Origin: Alphaproteobacteria bacterium
GTDB taxonomy: Bacteria; Pseudomonadota; Alphaproteobacteria; Caulobacterales; Maricaulaceae
Assembly: GCA_016124675.1 (NCBI GenBank)
Contig: WGNG01000011.1
Location: 1-64,000 of the forward strand
Length of the DNA stretch: 64,000 bases
Direction of reading: 5' to 3'
In this document: positions 39,686 to 48,936 of the stretch, in pieces
Layout of the letters: every line of letters starts with the position of its first letter
Position numbering within the stretch: the first letter of the stretch is position 1
The notes under the pieces: model-generated
The model's database searches: none
Told to the model about the DNA's origin: nothing
Seen by the model: only the letters and a program-made list of their open reading frames with translations
Position numbers and translations under genes: made by a program

Positions 39686-41218
39686 CTATCCGGCGGCGGT
39701 GCGCTGTTCGATTTCCTCGCGGTAGGCCGCCGCTTGCGCGTCGTCCATGCCGGCTTCACGGACCTGCTCGCCATAGATGTTGAAGTAGGGCTGGCAGCGC
39801 TCCGGGATTGATTCAAACTGCACCCGCCCGTCCTCATCCACCGATCCGGTCAGCACCAGCGAGCGGCGCTCGGAGTCCAGCGTCAGCCGGCACTCCTCGA
39901 TCAGCACCTCTTCGCGCTGGATGGCGCGGGTTCGGGCGCCTTCGATCCGGCTATTGATGAAGCGTATCCAGCCATCGGCATTGCGTCGGCTGGTCGGATA
40001 GCGCATGGCCTCGCGGTAGGCATCGATCGCCGGCTGCACCCGGTCCTGGCTGTAGCGCACGCTGCCCAGCAACTCCCAGGCGCGGCCGGTTTCCGAGCTG
40101 GACAGTCCGCCACTGTTGATCGCCTGGGTCAGGATCTGTTCGGCCTGGGGCCACTGGCGCATCTGGAAGCGCGCCTCGGCGATCTTCAGCGCCGTTTCGC
40201 CCGACGGACGGGCGCGATTGAGCTGTTCCAGCGGTGCGATGGACCGTTCGAACTCGTCGGCCTGGCGCCACATATTGCTCAGAAGCGTCAGATGCCGCTC
40301 GGTCGCCTGTACCCGGCCCGCATTTATCTCGCGCTCGAGAATGCTGGCGCCGCGGAACGGATTATTGAAGTGGCTGTAATAGGCCACCATGCCGACGATC
40401 TCGCTTTCGTCCACGAGAAGGCCGTTGAGATACATCAGGCGCGCGGTCTCGAACGCGTTCTCTTCCTGGTCGAGGCGGGCGTAGAGCGCACGCAGATTTT
40501 GCCAGGACCGGCGCGACTGAGGGAAGGCGTTCAGCGTTTCGCGCACCACACGCAGCTCGTCGGGCACCCGCTCGAGCTGGTTGTAGTAGTACTGCAGGAT
40601 ATTGAAATCACCTTCGGTCTTGTTGGGCGTATTATTGTAGAAATACTCCGCATACCGCAGGCCATCATTCAAGCGTTCAGCCTGAATGTAGGCTTGAGCC
40701 ATCATGCGCGCGAGCGGAGGCGTGAGCGTGGCTCCGGCCTCGAACGCCATTTCCAGCTGCCGTATCCCTTCAGCGACGCGCTCGGTGATCATCATCATCT
40801 GGCCGACATTCACCCGCAGCGCCACGATTTCATCGCGCACCAGCGCGTTGGTGGCCAGCGCAGCCAGGAAGTCGTCAATGGCGCGTGGAACGTTGTCGGC
40901 CGCATAATAGGCGCCGCCCCGCATGCGCAGCACGACAGAGCGCTCATACGGCGTCATTTCGCGGCCCATGACGGCATTCAGCACCGTAATCGCCTCGGCG
41001 TATTGCTCATTGGCGATCAATTCCTGCGCGCGCAGGACCTGTTCGCCGATGGCGGACGTCATCTGCCGGTTGGCGGCGGGATCCTCGTCTTCGCTCTGGC
41101 TCTGATTGCGCTGCGCCTCCGCCGGCGTGGCCGACGCAAACGCCAGCACGGCAGCCGCCGCGAAAATGCCCAGCGCCGCGAACGCTTGCACCGGCAGGGA
41201 ACGGAGGTCGTGCGTCAT
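39686..41218 (-). CDS. Tetratricopeptide repeat protein associated with the TonB/ExbBD cluster
   Basis: 510 aa helical-repeat protein with signal peptide; terminal gene of the ExbB/ExbD/TonB run. Confidence 0.85.
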   Translation of the reverse strand: MTHDLRSLPVQAFAALGIFAAAAVLAFASATPAEAQRNQSQSEDEDPAANRQMTSAIGEQVLRAQELIANEQYAEAITVLNAVMGREMTPYERSVVLRMRGGAYYAADNVPRAIDDFLAALATNALVRDEIVALRVNVGQMMMITERVAEGIRQLEMAFEAGATLTPPLARMMAQAYIQAERLNDGLRYAEYFYNNTPNKTEGDFNILQYYYNQLERVPDELRVVRETLNAFPQSRRSWQNLRALYARLDQEENAFETARLMYLNGLLVDESEIVGMVAYYSHFNNPFRGASILEREINAGRVQATERHLTLLSNMWRQADEFERSIAPLEQLNRARPSGETALKIAEARFQMRQWPQAEQILTQAINSGGLSSSETGRAWELLGSVRYSQDRVQPAIDAYREAMRYPTSRRNADGWIRFINSRIEGARTRAIQREEVLIEECRLTLDSERRSLVLTGSVDEDGRVQFESIPERCQPYFNIYGEQVREAGMDDAQAAAYREEIEQRTAAG

Positions 41219-41275
41219 GGTCTGTCTCCTTGAGCGTCAGGATGGCGATGCAGGCGCGGCCGGAGCCTCGCCGCC

Positions 41276-41893
41276 CTAGCCTTCCATTCTGTAGTCAAGC
41301 GTGGTGCGCACGCCTCTGCGCCAGACAGCGTTTCCGCCTTCAATGCGCGGCTCATAGCGCCACCGCTCCACCGCCCGGATGCTGGTTGATTCAAACAGGC
41401 TGCTGGAACAGTTGACGACACGGATATTGGTGGGCTGGCCGTCCGGCGTCACATCGAACTCCATCAGGCAGTTGCCCGATACGCCCCGCTCTGCGGCGCG
41501 CGGCGGGTATTGCGGCTCGATGCGCACCAGCGGCTGGGCGTCCCGGTCGGACACGTCGAAGCTCACCTGGGCGCCTGTCAGATTCGGCGCGTCAAAGTCG
41601 GGAATCTGCCCCATCGTGGTTTGCATGTCTTCGGTCGGCGCGTCGGCGGCCTGGCGCGGGATCTGCGGCGGCGGGGGCGGCGGCTCGGCCTGCTGCACGT
41701 CATCGAGCGTCAGGTCGCGCTGGCGCACCTGAATGTCCTCGGCCACGTCGGAGATGGTGATGCGCAACTCCTCGCTCGCTTCCTCGAGCGGCGCCTCGTC
41801 GTCGAAAATCAGAATCTGCATCAGGGTGAACAGCAGGAAAGTGATCACAGCCGCGATCGGCACACCGATCAATAGTCTCATCAAGCTCGCCAT
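41276..41893 (-). CDS. TonB family protein
   Basis: 'LLIGVPIAAVITFLLFTLMQILI', 'PPPPPPQIP', 'QPLVRIEPQYPPRAAERGVSGNCLMEFDVTPDGQPTNIRVVNCSSSLFESTSIRAVERWRYEP'. Confidence 0.93.
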   Translation of the reverse strand: MASLMRLLIGVPIAAVITFLLFTLMQILIFDDEAPLEEASEELRITISDVAEDIQVRQRDLTLDDVQQAEPPPPPPQIPRQAADAPTEDMQTTMGQIPDFDAPNLTGAQVSFDVSDRDAQPLVRIEPQYPPRAAERGVSGNCLMEFDVTPDGQPTNIRVVNCSSSLFESTSIRAVERWRYEPRIEGGNAVWRRGVRTTLDYRMEG

Positions 41894-41897
41894 GACC

Positions 41898-42308
41898 TCA
41901 GAACCCCTGCTCGTCAGTGGACACGGTGACAGGAATGTCCATATCGATCATCAATTCCTGAAGATCGAGGACCGTTCCAGCCGGAGCACCCAGATCGCCC
42001 TGGATCATCGCTTCAGCGCGCGGGTTTTCGCTCCGCAGCTGCTCGATCTGCGGACGAACCTCCGCTATATCATAGACTGCCCTGTTGATCCAGATTTCCC
42101 CCGCCGCGTTCACGGCGATCAGCATGGTGGGCCGCTCGCGCTCCTGCGTGGTGGTTTCCGGGCGCTCGACATCGATCCCGGGCTCTTTCACGAACACGGC
42201 GGTCACGATGAAGAAGATCAGCAGGATGAACACGACGTCCAGCATCGGCGTCATGTTCAGTTCGACGTCTTCGTCGTCTTGCCTTACGCGGCTTTGTCGG
42301 CGAGCCAT
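41898..42308 (-). CDS. ExbD/TolR family biopolymer transporter (copy 2)
   Basis: 'VELNMTPMLDVVFILLIFFIVTAVFVKEPGIDVERP'. Confidence 0.95.
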   Translation of the reverse strand: MARRQSRVRQDDEDVELNMTPMLDVVFILLIFFIVTAVFVKEPGIDVERPETTTQERERPTMLIAVNAAGEIWINRAVYDIAEVRPQIEQLRSENPRAEAMIQGDLGAPAGTVLDLQELMIDMDIPVTVSTDEQGF

Positions 42309-42326
42309 GTGCTTCCTCCTGCCGGA

Positions 42327-42740
42327 TCAGTTGCCGGCGTCCGAGCCCGCAGCACGCGAGATCGACACCGGAATATTGTTGGCCCGCATTTCATCCCAGA
42401 TTCGCACCATGGTGCCATGGCGGGCGTCCGGGGCCACTTCGATCAGCACCGCCGACTGAGGCTGCTCCGCCCGCAGACGTGACACGGCCGCCAGAACGCG
42501 GAACTCACTGGTTGATTCCTGGTTCACGAACACGCGGTTCTGGTTATCGAGCTGGACCAGGATCACCGGATTATCGGCTGCCGGCTCGTCACTCGGCGGC
42601 GGAGGGCGCATGTCCACGCCTTCTTCCTGGAGGAAGGTGGCGGTGACGATGAAGAAGATTAGAAGGATGAACACGATATCCAGCATCGGTGTCATGTCGA
42701 TGTCGGATTTGTCGTTTCTCCGGCTGTTTCTGCGTCGCAT
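42327..42740 (-). CDS. ExbD/TolR family biopolymer transporter (copy 1)
   Basis: 'DIDMTPMLDIVFILLIFFIVTATFLQEEGVDMRPP'. Confidence 0.95.
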   Translation of the reverse strand: MRRRNSRRNDKSDIDMTPMLDIVFILLIFFIVTATFLQEEGVDMRPPPPSDEPAADNPVILVQLDNQNRVFVNQESTSEFRVLAAVSRLRAEQPQSAVLIEVAPDARHGTMVRIWDEMRANNIPVSISRAAGSDAGN

Positions 42741-42743
42741 GGC

Positions 42744-43265
42744 TCAATCCACCTCAAGGTCATCGGCGAGCTCGTCGATGCGCTGCTTGGCCATCCGCTC
42801 GATCTGACTCGAGAACATCAGGCCCGACAGCGCGGCGACCATGCCGGCCATGGTCGGGATGGTCGCGCGGGCGACGCCTGACGACATGGCGCGGGCGTCC
42901 GAAGACCCCAGGATCGCCATGACGTCAAACACTGACACCATGCCTGTCACCGTACCCAGAAGGCCGAACAGGGGCGCCACCGCGACGAGGGTCTTGATCA
43001 GCTCCACGTTCTGGCTGGTCTTCTGCTTGACCTCGCTGAGCAGCTGGTCGCGGATCGCCAGGGCGTGCCACGACTGATGATCGCTCCGGGCGCCCCACTC
43101 CCGGATGGCGCGGTTGCGCACCCCTTTGTGGGCGAAGCTGAAATAGGCCAACCGCTCCAGAATGAACGCCCACATCACGAAAGTCAGGGCCATGATGTAG
43201 TTCAGGACCGGTCCGCCGCGTTCCAGAAACATCTGGAGGTTATTGAAGGCGGTGGTGGGATCCAT
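42744..43265 (-). CDS. MotA/TolQ/ExbB proton channel family protein
   Basis: 'LIKTLVAVAPLFGLLGTVTGMVSVFDVMAILGSSDARAMSSGVARATIPTMAGMVAALSGLMF'. Confidence 0.95.
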   Translation of the reverse strand: MDPTTAFNNLQMFLERGGPVLNYIMALTFVMWAFILERLAYFSFAHKGVRNRAIREWGARSDHQSWHALAIRDQLLSEVKQKTSQNVELIKTLVAVAPLFGLLGTVTGMVSVFDVMAILGSSDARAMSSGVARATIPTMAGMVAALSGLMFSSQIERMAKQRIDELADDLEVD

Positions 43266-43276
43266 GATCTGTTCCT

Positions 43277-44671
43277 CTAGCCCCGGCTCTCTTCGGCATG
43301 GCGGGCGATGATGCCGGCCGCCTGCTCTTCCAGCGTGCTCTGCGCGCCGCGCGCAAAGCTGGCCGCGAAGGAGTGGATGAACAGCAGCGGGATCGCCGCG
43401 ATCAGACCCATGACCGTGGTCACGAGCGCTTCGGAGATACCGCCGGCCATGATTTTCGGGTCGCCGGTGCCGAACAGGGTGATCTGCGTGAAGGTGCGGA
43501 TCATGCCCGTCACGGTGCCCAGAAGGCCCAGCAGCGGCGCGACGGCGGCGGCGAGCTTGAGGAAGTTCAGACCAAACTCGAGCTTCGGCGTCTCGCGCAG
43601 GATCGCTTCGTCAATCTTCAGTTCGATGGTGCTGGTCGGGCGATCCTTGACCTCTTCATAGGCGAGCATGATGCGGCCCAGCGGGTTGGACGAGGACGCG
43701 GTCGAGCGGCGCTTCTGGGCATTGATCGCCGAGTTGACGCCCAGCAGGACGAACAGGCGGAAGATGCCAAAGGCGGCCGAGAAGACCAGCAGCGCCAGAA
43801 TGATCTGGGCGACCAGCCCGCCCTGCTCGAAGCGCTGGGTCAGGGACGGCACTTCCAGATACACGCGCAGCAGGCCGCCGCGTGACGGATCGACGGGGCC
43901 CGACACGATATCGCCCGGCTCGGCATTGATCAGCGCGTTGGCGGCGCTCACCAGGCGGCCCGGCGGCTGCGTGCTCAGCTCTTCCATGCGGTAGCCGGCG
44001 GCGCGGTTGGTCGGCTCGACGCGCCACTGGACATATTGCGCGCCACCGCGATCAACCAACGCGATGAACGGCCCGACGCGGGTGATGGGAAGCGGCTGGC
44101 CGTCATTCTGGCCCACGACGCGCGCGTTATAGGTCACCACCTGGCCCTGGGCGCGCATTTCGTTGAGCTGGACTTGCCAGATCTGATCCAGTTCGCGGCG
44201 ATCCGGCAGGGTGCGCGACTCGGCAAGGTCCATCAGCGGCTCATGCCGGCGCGGGAATTGCGAGGAAATCAGCGACCCCTCGATCAGCGCAGCCACTTCG
44301 CCGGCAGCCTGGCGCGCAGCGCCGAACAGCTCGCCATATTCGCCCTGGGCTGCGCGCAGCTCGGCGTCGAGCTGGGAGATGGCCGTCTGGTTGGCTTCGA
44401 ACTGGACGCGGCCGCGTTCGGCTTCGGCCTGCAGGCCGGCGAGCGTGCCCTGGGCCTGACGCAGAAGCGCGGACTGCTCGTCGCGGCGCTGGCGGAACTC
44501 CTGCAGGCGGCGCTGGTTTTCAGCCGCCGCGTCCCGCGAGTCGGCGCGGACCCGGTCCAGAAGCTCCTGGATCGAGCGCACGGGCTGCTGTTCTTGCGCG
44601 GCCAGGGCCGGGGCGGCGAACACGCCGGCGCCGATCGAGACGGCGGCGATCATGCTGATCATCTTTTTCAT
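43277..44671 (-). CDS. MotA/TolQ/ExbB family protein with long N-terminal periplasmic coiled-coil domain (TtpC-like)
   Basis: Signal peptide, coiled-coil 'RQAQGTLAGLQAEAERGRVQFEANQTAISQLDAELRAAQ', C-terminal 'FLKLAAAVAPLLGLLGTVTGMIRTFTQITLFGTGDPKIMAGGISEALVTTVMGLIAAIPLLF'. Confidence 0.93.
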   Translation of the reverse strand: MKKMISMIAAVSIGAGVFAAPALAAQEQQPVRSIQELLDRVRADSRDAAAENQRRLQEFRQRRDEQSALLRQAQGTLAGLQAEAERGRVQFEANQTAISQLDAELRAAQGEYGELFGAARQAAGEVAALIEGSLISSQFPRRHEPLMDLAESRTLPDRRELDQIWQVQLNEMRAQGQVVTYNARVVGQNDGQPLPITRVGPFIALVDRGGAQYVQWRVEPTNRAAGYRMEELSTQPPGRLVSAANALINAEPGDIVSGPVDPSRGGLLRVYLEVPSLTQRFEQGGLVAQIILALLVFSAAFGIFRLFVLLGVNSAINAQKRRSTASSSNPLGRIMLAYEEVKDRPTSTIELKIDEAILRETPKLEFGLNFLKLAAAVAPLLGLLGTVTGMIRTFTQITLFGTGDPKIMAGGISEALVTTVMGLIAAIPLLFIHSFAASFARGAQSTLEEQAAGIIARHAEESRG

Positions 44672-44698
44672 GGCGGTAAGTCTCCGGTCTCTTTCCAG

Positions 44699-45469
44699 TT
44701 AGCGCGCGTCGGCCGGGCCAGGCAGAGGTGCAGTGAACACCTCCGGCGTGGTCACCTCGCGCGCAATGCGGAAGGCGCGCTCCACATCGACAGCCATGCT
44801 GCCGGGCACCGGGCGCCATTCGCGGTTGTCCTGCGTGAGAATGTCGAAGCTTCCGCCAATCTCGCGGATCAGCGCAACACGACCGATCTGAAGCACGTCG
44901 GCGGCCTGCGGCACGCCGTCCACCTCGATCTCCTCGCTATAGGCCCGCAGCGAGCGGCCATAGCCCATTTCGATCTCGTAGGCGTTCAGAAGGAGGCGGT
45001 AGCGTTCGGCGGCCGAGATGTTCGCGTCGCCCAGCGCGGTCTGGATATTGCTCAGGCGCTCCTGGCGCACGTCCATCTGGAACGGGAGGTCCTCGTTGAT
45101 GAACTCCTCCAGCGCCACATACATGTCCAGCAGCATGGGAGCGAGGTCGACCTCGATGGACCCGACCCGCTCAAGCTGCGTGCGCAGGGCGTTCAGCTCG
45201 TTCTGCTGGGACAGCAGGAACACGCGCTGCTGCTCCAGGAAGATGCGCTGCGATTCGATCTGTTCCTGCGCCGCAAGGTACTGGCCCTCGGCGTTGTCGG
45301 CAGCGGTCGCCAGCTGCGTGATCTGCTCCTGGGCCTGCGCGCCTTCCTGAGTGGACTGACGCGCGACCCGAAGCGCCTCGTCAAGCTGGGCGTACGCGCC
45401 GCCCGCCGTGACGATCGCCGCAGCGCCCGCAATCAAACATGCCCGGATTGCCTTAAAACTCTTTGACAT
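44699..45469 (-). CDS. DUF3450 family periplasmic protein
   Basis: Signal peptide 'MSKSFKAIRACLIAGAAAIVTAGGAYAQ' then coiled-coil; 'PMLLDMYVALEEFINEDLPFQMDVRQERLSNIQTALGDANISAAERYRLLLNAYEIEMGYGRSLRAY' typical of DUF3450. Confidence 0.9.
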   Translation of the reverse strand: MSKSFKAIRACLIAGAAAIVTAGGAYAQLDEALRVARQSTQEGAQAQEQITQLATAADNAEGQYLAAQEQIESQRIFLEQQRVFLLSQQNELNALRTQLERVGSIEVDLAPMLLDMYVALEEFINEDLPFQMDVRQERLSNIQTALGDANISAAERYRLLLNAYEIEMGYGRSLRAYSEEIEVDGVPQAADVLQIGRVALIREIGGSFDILTQDNREWRPVPGSMAVDVERAFRIAREVTTPEVFTAPLPGPADAR

Positions 45470-45918
45470 TTCTCGCCTCACAGTAGCCGGCGCGAGCGGT
45501 CGCCCGCGCGCTTCCGTTTCCCTCGCTTCAATGCGCCCTTGCGGATCAGCCGGAACGGCTCCCCCCGCGATGCAGCGCGCACCGTGCCCAATCGGCCTTT
45601 CGGCCACAACAAAATTGTGAGGACATAATGACAGCCATCATCCCCTCGATCCCGCAGCGTTCTCCGCTGTCTTGTCTCGTGTGATGCGACGCTAGCACCG
45701 GCCACGCGCATCAATCAACCGCTTAGACAGCAAACACCGTGCCGCAGCGCAGTCCGTTCGAGGGGTTTTTAGAGCGCATGCATTGCCAAATTAAGACAAA
45801 ACAGCGCCCGGACTGCACAGACAATAGCACGCGGGCCCGCCGTCAGGGAACCCCCGGCGCCCGGAAAAATTCTCGCCCGCAACGCGCAATTGCAGCCGAT
45901 TCTTGGAAGAAAGAAGGA

Positions 45919-45993
45919 TGGCTGGGGCGCTAGGATTCGAACCTAGGAATGGCGGTACCAAAAACCGCTGCCTTACCACTTGGCCACGCCCCA
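45919..45993 (-). tRNA. tRNA-Gln (TTG)
   Basis: tggggcgtggccaagtggtaaggcagcggtttttggtaccgccattcctaggttcgaatcctagcgccccagcca; anticodon loop ttttggt; encoded CCA. Confidence 0.97.
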
Positions 45994-46158
45994 ATACCCT
46001 GCCGCTCCGGCGAAGGGCCGCGCTAGATAGCCCGGCTTCGAAACCGATGCAACGCCCTGTGCTGCAACACGCCGCTGCTGTGCAGGCGCCGGTGCGTTCA
46101 CCCTGCCTCAGGGTGATTGCCACCTCTTGCGGCTTTGTCTATACACCGCGCCTCTGAT

Positions 46159-46235
46159 CGGAGCATAGCTCAGCCTGGTAGAGCACCGTCTTCGGGAGGC
46201 GGGGGTCGCAGGTTCAAATCCTGCTGCTCCGACCA
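46159..46235 (+). tRNA. tRNA-Pro (CGG)
   Basis: cggagcatagctcagcctggtagagcaccgtcttcgggaggcgggggtcgcaggttcaaatcctgctgctccgacca; loop ttcggga; encoded CCA. Confidence 0.97.
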
Positions 46236-46426
46236 GCCCTTCTCCCGACCCGCGCCGCGATGAGGTGTCCGCTCCCGGCCCTGCCGGTGACGTCACCCGT
46301 TTGCAACGCCCGCGCCGGATAATCACCTCGCTCGCGCTTGCGTGGCTCGACCCGCCCGGGGCTCCCCTCTAGCTTGAGTCTGGCCGCCGGGGGCATGGGC
46401 GGCGCGCAGTCCCGGCGAAAGGATGG

Positions 46427-48235
46427 ATGATGAAACAGTTCTGGATGTCGCTGTTCGGATCGATCGCCGGCGTCCTGATCGGCGTGATCCTCATCGGCGT
46501 GTTTCTTGTCCTTATGGTGTCCGGCCTGATCGCCTCCGCCGTACAGAATGCAGAGACGGAAGCCGATCGCGCCCTGCCCGCCAGCGGCATCGTGCTGGAG
46601 CTGGATTTGCGCCTGCCGCGGCCCGACCAGCCTTCGCGCTCGCCCTTCGCATTCTCGCAGCCTCTGGCCATTATTGACCTCGTCACGGCGCTCGATCGCG
46701 CCGGCGGCGACCGGCGCGTCGCGGGCGTGTTTGTGCGCGCCAATGAATTCGCCATGAGCCCTGGTCAGGCCGAGGAGATACGCGGCGCGCTCAACCGCTT
46801 CGCGGCCGCAGGCAAGTTCGTCACCATCCATGCCCAGGGCTTTGAAGGCGCGGGCGTGATGAACTATTTCGCCGTGACCGGAACCGGCGAGCTCTGGCTC
46901 CAGCCCACGTCCAGCTTCTCGGCCACGGGCCTGGCCAGCGAGACCTTGTTCCTGGGGGGGCTTTTCGAACAGTTCGGGGCCCAGGCCGATTTCGTGCAGC
47001 TCTACGAGTACAAGAATGCCGCCGACATCTACACCCGGACCGGCTTCACCGACGCGCACCGGGAAGCGACCCTGTCGCTCCTGGGCGATCTCTACAATAC
47101 GGCGATCACCCGGCTTGCCCATGACAGCGGCCAATCGGCCGACGCGCTGCGGGCGCTCATCGAAGCGGGCCCCTACACCGCCGCGCGCGCCCATGAGGTG
47201 GGCCTGGTCGACCGGCTGGGCCAGGTCCACGAGGCGCGCGAGGCTGCGAGCAGCCAGGTCGCTGGCGCCGCGCGCTTCATGCCCATCGAAACCTATGGCC
47301 GCACGCCTTCGGGCGCGGCTGGCGGCCAGAACCGGCCCGTCATCGCCCTGGTGACCGGACAGGGTCCCATCGTCACCGGCGATCCGGCCGCCGGCTTCGG
47401 GGGCGAGGACGTCATCGGTTCGGACCGCATGGCCAGCGCCATCGACGCGGCCGCCCGCGACGCGGCGGTGCGCGCCATCGTCCTGCGCCTGGACACGCCG
47501 GGCGGCTCGGCGACCGCGTCCGACCAGATCTGGGACGCGGTGATGCGCGCGCGAGAGACCGGCAAGCCGGTCATTGTCTCCATGGGCGCCGTGGCGGCGT
47601 CAGGCGGATACTATATCGCCGCCCCCGCCGACATGATCGTGGCCAACGCCGCCACGCTCACGGGCTCTATCGGCATGCTGGGCGGCAAGATCGTCATCGA
47701 CGGCGCGCTGCAGCGCATCGGCCTCAATCTTGAACCCCTGGCCGTTGGCGGCGACTATGCGCTCGCCAATTCCTCCGCAACGCCGTGGACCGAGAGCCAG
47801 CGCGCCGCCTACACGCGCCTGGCCGAGCAGGTCTATGCCGATTTCACCTCGAAGGTCGCACAGGGCCGGGATCTGCCCATGGCCCGGGTGCAGGACATCG
47901 CACGGGGCCGGGTCTGGACCGGCGCCCAGGCGATCGAACTCGGCCTGGTGGACCGTCTGGGCGGGCTGCAGGACGCCATCGCCGCGGCGCGCGAGCTGGC
48001 GGGGCTGGATGCGGACGAGCCGGTGCGCCTGCGCCGCTTCCCGGCCGAGCCCACACCGTTCGAGGCCTTCATGCAGATATTCGGCATGAGCGCAGAGGGC
48101 GTGAGCGCTCTGGTGCGGCTTGAGGCCCTGCTCTCCCAGCCCGAAGTGCGCGCCGCCCTGGAGGCGCGCAATCGCCCGCCCGGGGTTCAGCTCAGCGCCC
48201 CGGACGCCGAGTCGCTGGGCCGCGATCCGGGCTGA
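46427..48235 (+). CDS. sppA: Signal peptide peptidase SppA, 67K type (protease IV)
   Basis: 'VFVRANEFAMSPGQAEEIRGALNRFAAAGKFVTIHAQGFEGAGVMNYFAVTGTGELWLQP', 'LRLDTPGGSATASDQIWDAVMRARETGKPVIVSMGAVAASGGYYIAAPADMIVANAATLTGSIGML'. Confidence 0.96.
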   Translation: MMKQFWMSLFGSIAGVLIGVILIGVFLVLMVSGLIASAVQNAETEADRALPASGIVLELDLRLPRPDQPSRSPFAFSQPLAIIDLVTALDRAGGDRRVAGVFVRANEFAMSPGQAEEIRGALNRFAAAGKFVTIHAQGFEGAGVMNYFAVTGTGELWLQPTSSFSATGLASETLFLGGLFEQFGAQADFVQLYEYKNAADIYTRTGFTDAHREATLSLLGDLYNTAITRLAHDSGQSADALRALIEAGPYTAARAHEVGLVDRLGQVHEAREAASSQVAGAARFMPIETYGRTPSGAAGGQNRPVIALVTGQGPIVTGDPAAGFGGEDVIGSDRMASAIDAAARDAAVRAIVLRLDTPGGSATASDQIWDAVMRARETGKPVIVSMGAVAASGGYYIAAPADMIVANAATLTGSIGMLGGKIVIDGALQRIGLNLEPLAVGGDYALANSSATPWTESQRAAYTRLAEQVYADFTSKVAQGRDLPMARVQDIARGRVWTGAQAIELGLVDRLGGLQDAIAAARELAGLDADEPVRLRRFPAEPTPFEAFMQIFGMSAEGVSALVRLEALLSQPEVRAALEARNRPPGVQLSAPDAESLGRDPG

Positions 48236-48569
48236 TACGGACCCGGTCATCAGGTTTTCCACAGGCTGCTTGGCAGGCCGCGCTCTATTGGCGTGGGGCG
48301 CGGGCTGTTCATGCGCTGAAATCGGCGCCAGATGCGGCAGTTTCGAGCCGTGAATGACCTAGTCGGCCCGGCTCATCCCTCTGCAATCCCGGTCGCCGGC
48401 GCTCTTATAAATTGTTTTTATTGGCTTTTCGCGCCGCGCGGCATCATGTGCAGCGCCATCTTTTAATCCGTATCCGGATCGGTTACATTTTCGTGACGTT
48501 ACCGTGACGGAGTAGTGACAAAGATCGGCTGACAGAGCGCGCCGCCGTCCGGGCGAACGACAGGAGAGT

Positions 48570-48899
48570 GTGATGATCAAATGCCTGATGAGTGCGGCCG
48601 CTCTGGTGCTGGCTGCCGCAACCTCCGCCCACGCCGTCGAATTCAAATTCGAGCTGGACCGCGCCAGCCTCACCAGCGCAACGCAGATTGAGCGCGCCTA
48701 TGAGTCGCTTTCAGTCTCGGTGAGCGCCTACTGCGCAGAGGTGCCGCTGGGCGCCCAGACGCTGGTGGCCGAAACCGAGCAGCGCGCGCTGTGCGAGCGC
48801 CAGATGATGGCGATGTCGATCGAACAGATCGGCCATGGCGGGCTTCGCGCCATGCATCAGGCGCGCCGCGGAGACGGGACGCTGGTGGCGGGGTCCTGA
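48570..48899 (+). CDS. UrcA family protein
   Basis: Signal peptide; 'VEFKFELDRASLTSATQIERAYESLSVSVSAYCAEV...EQRALCERQMMAMSIEQIGHGGLRAMHQ' UrcA-like pattern. Confidence 0.75.
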   Translation: MMIKCLMSAAALVLAAATSAHAVEFKFELDRASLTSATQIERAYESLSVSVSAYCAEVPLGAQTLVAETEQRALCERQMMAMSIEQIGHGGLRAMHQARRGDGTLVAGS

Positions 48900-48936
48900 C
48901 CGCACCCGGCATGCCGGAGGGCGAGGCCGGCTCCGC

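Noticed and set aside
44036-45466. 476-aa plus-strand ORF opposite the TtpC-like and DUF3450 genes
   Set aside because: Antisense shadow.
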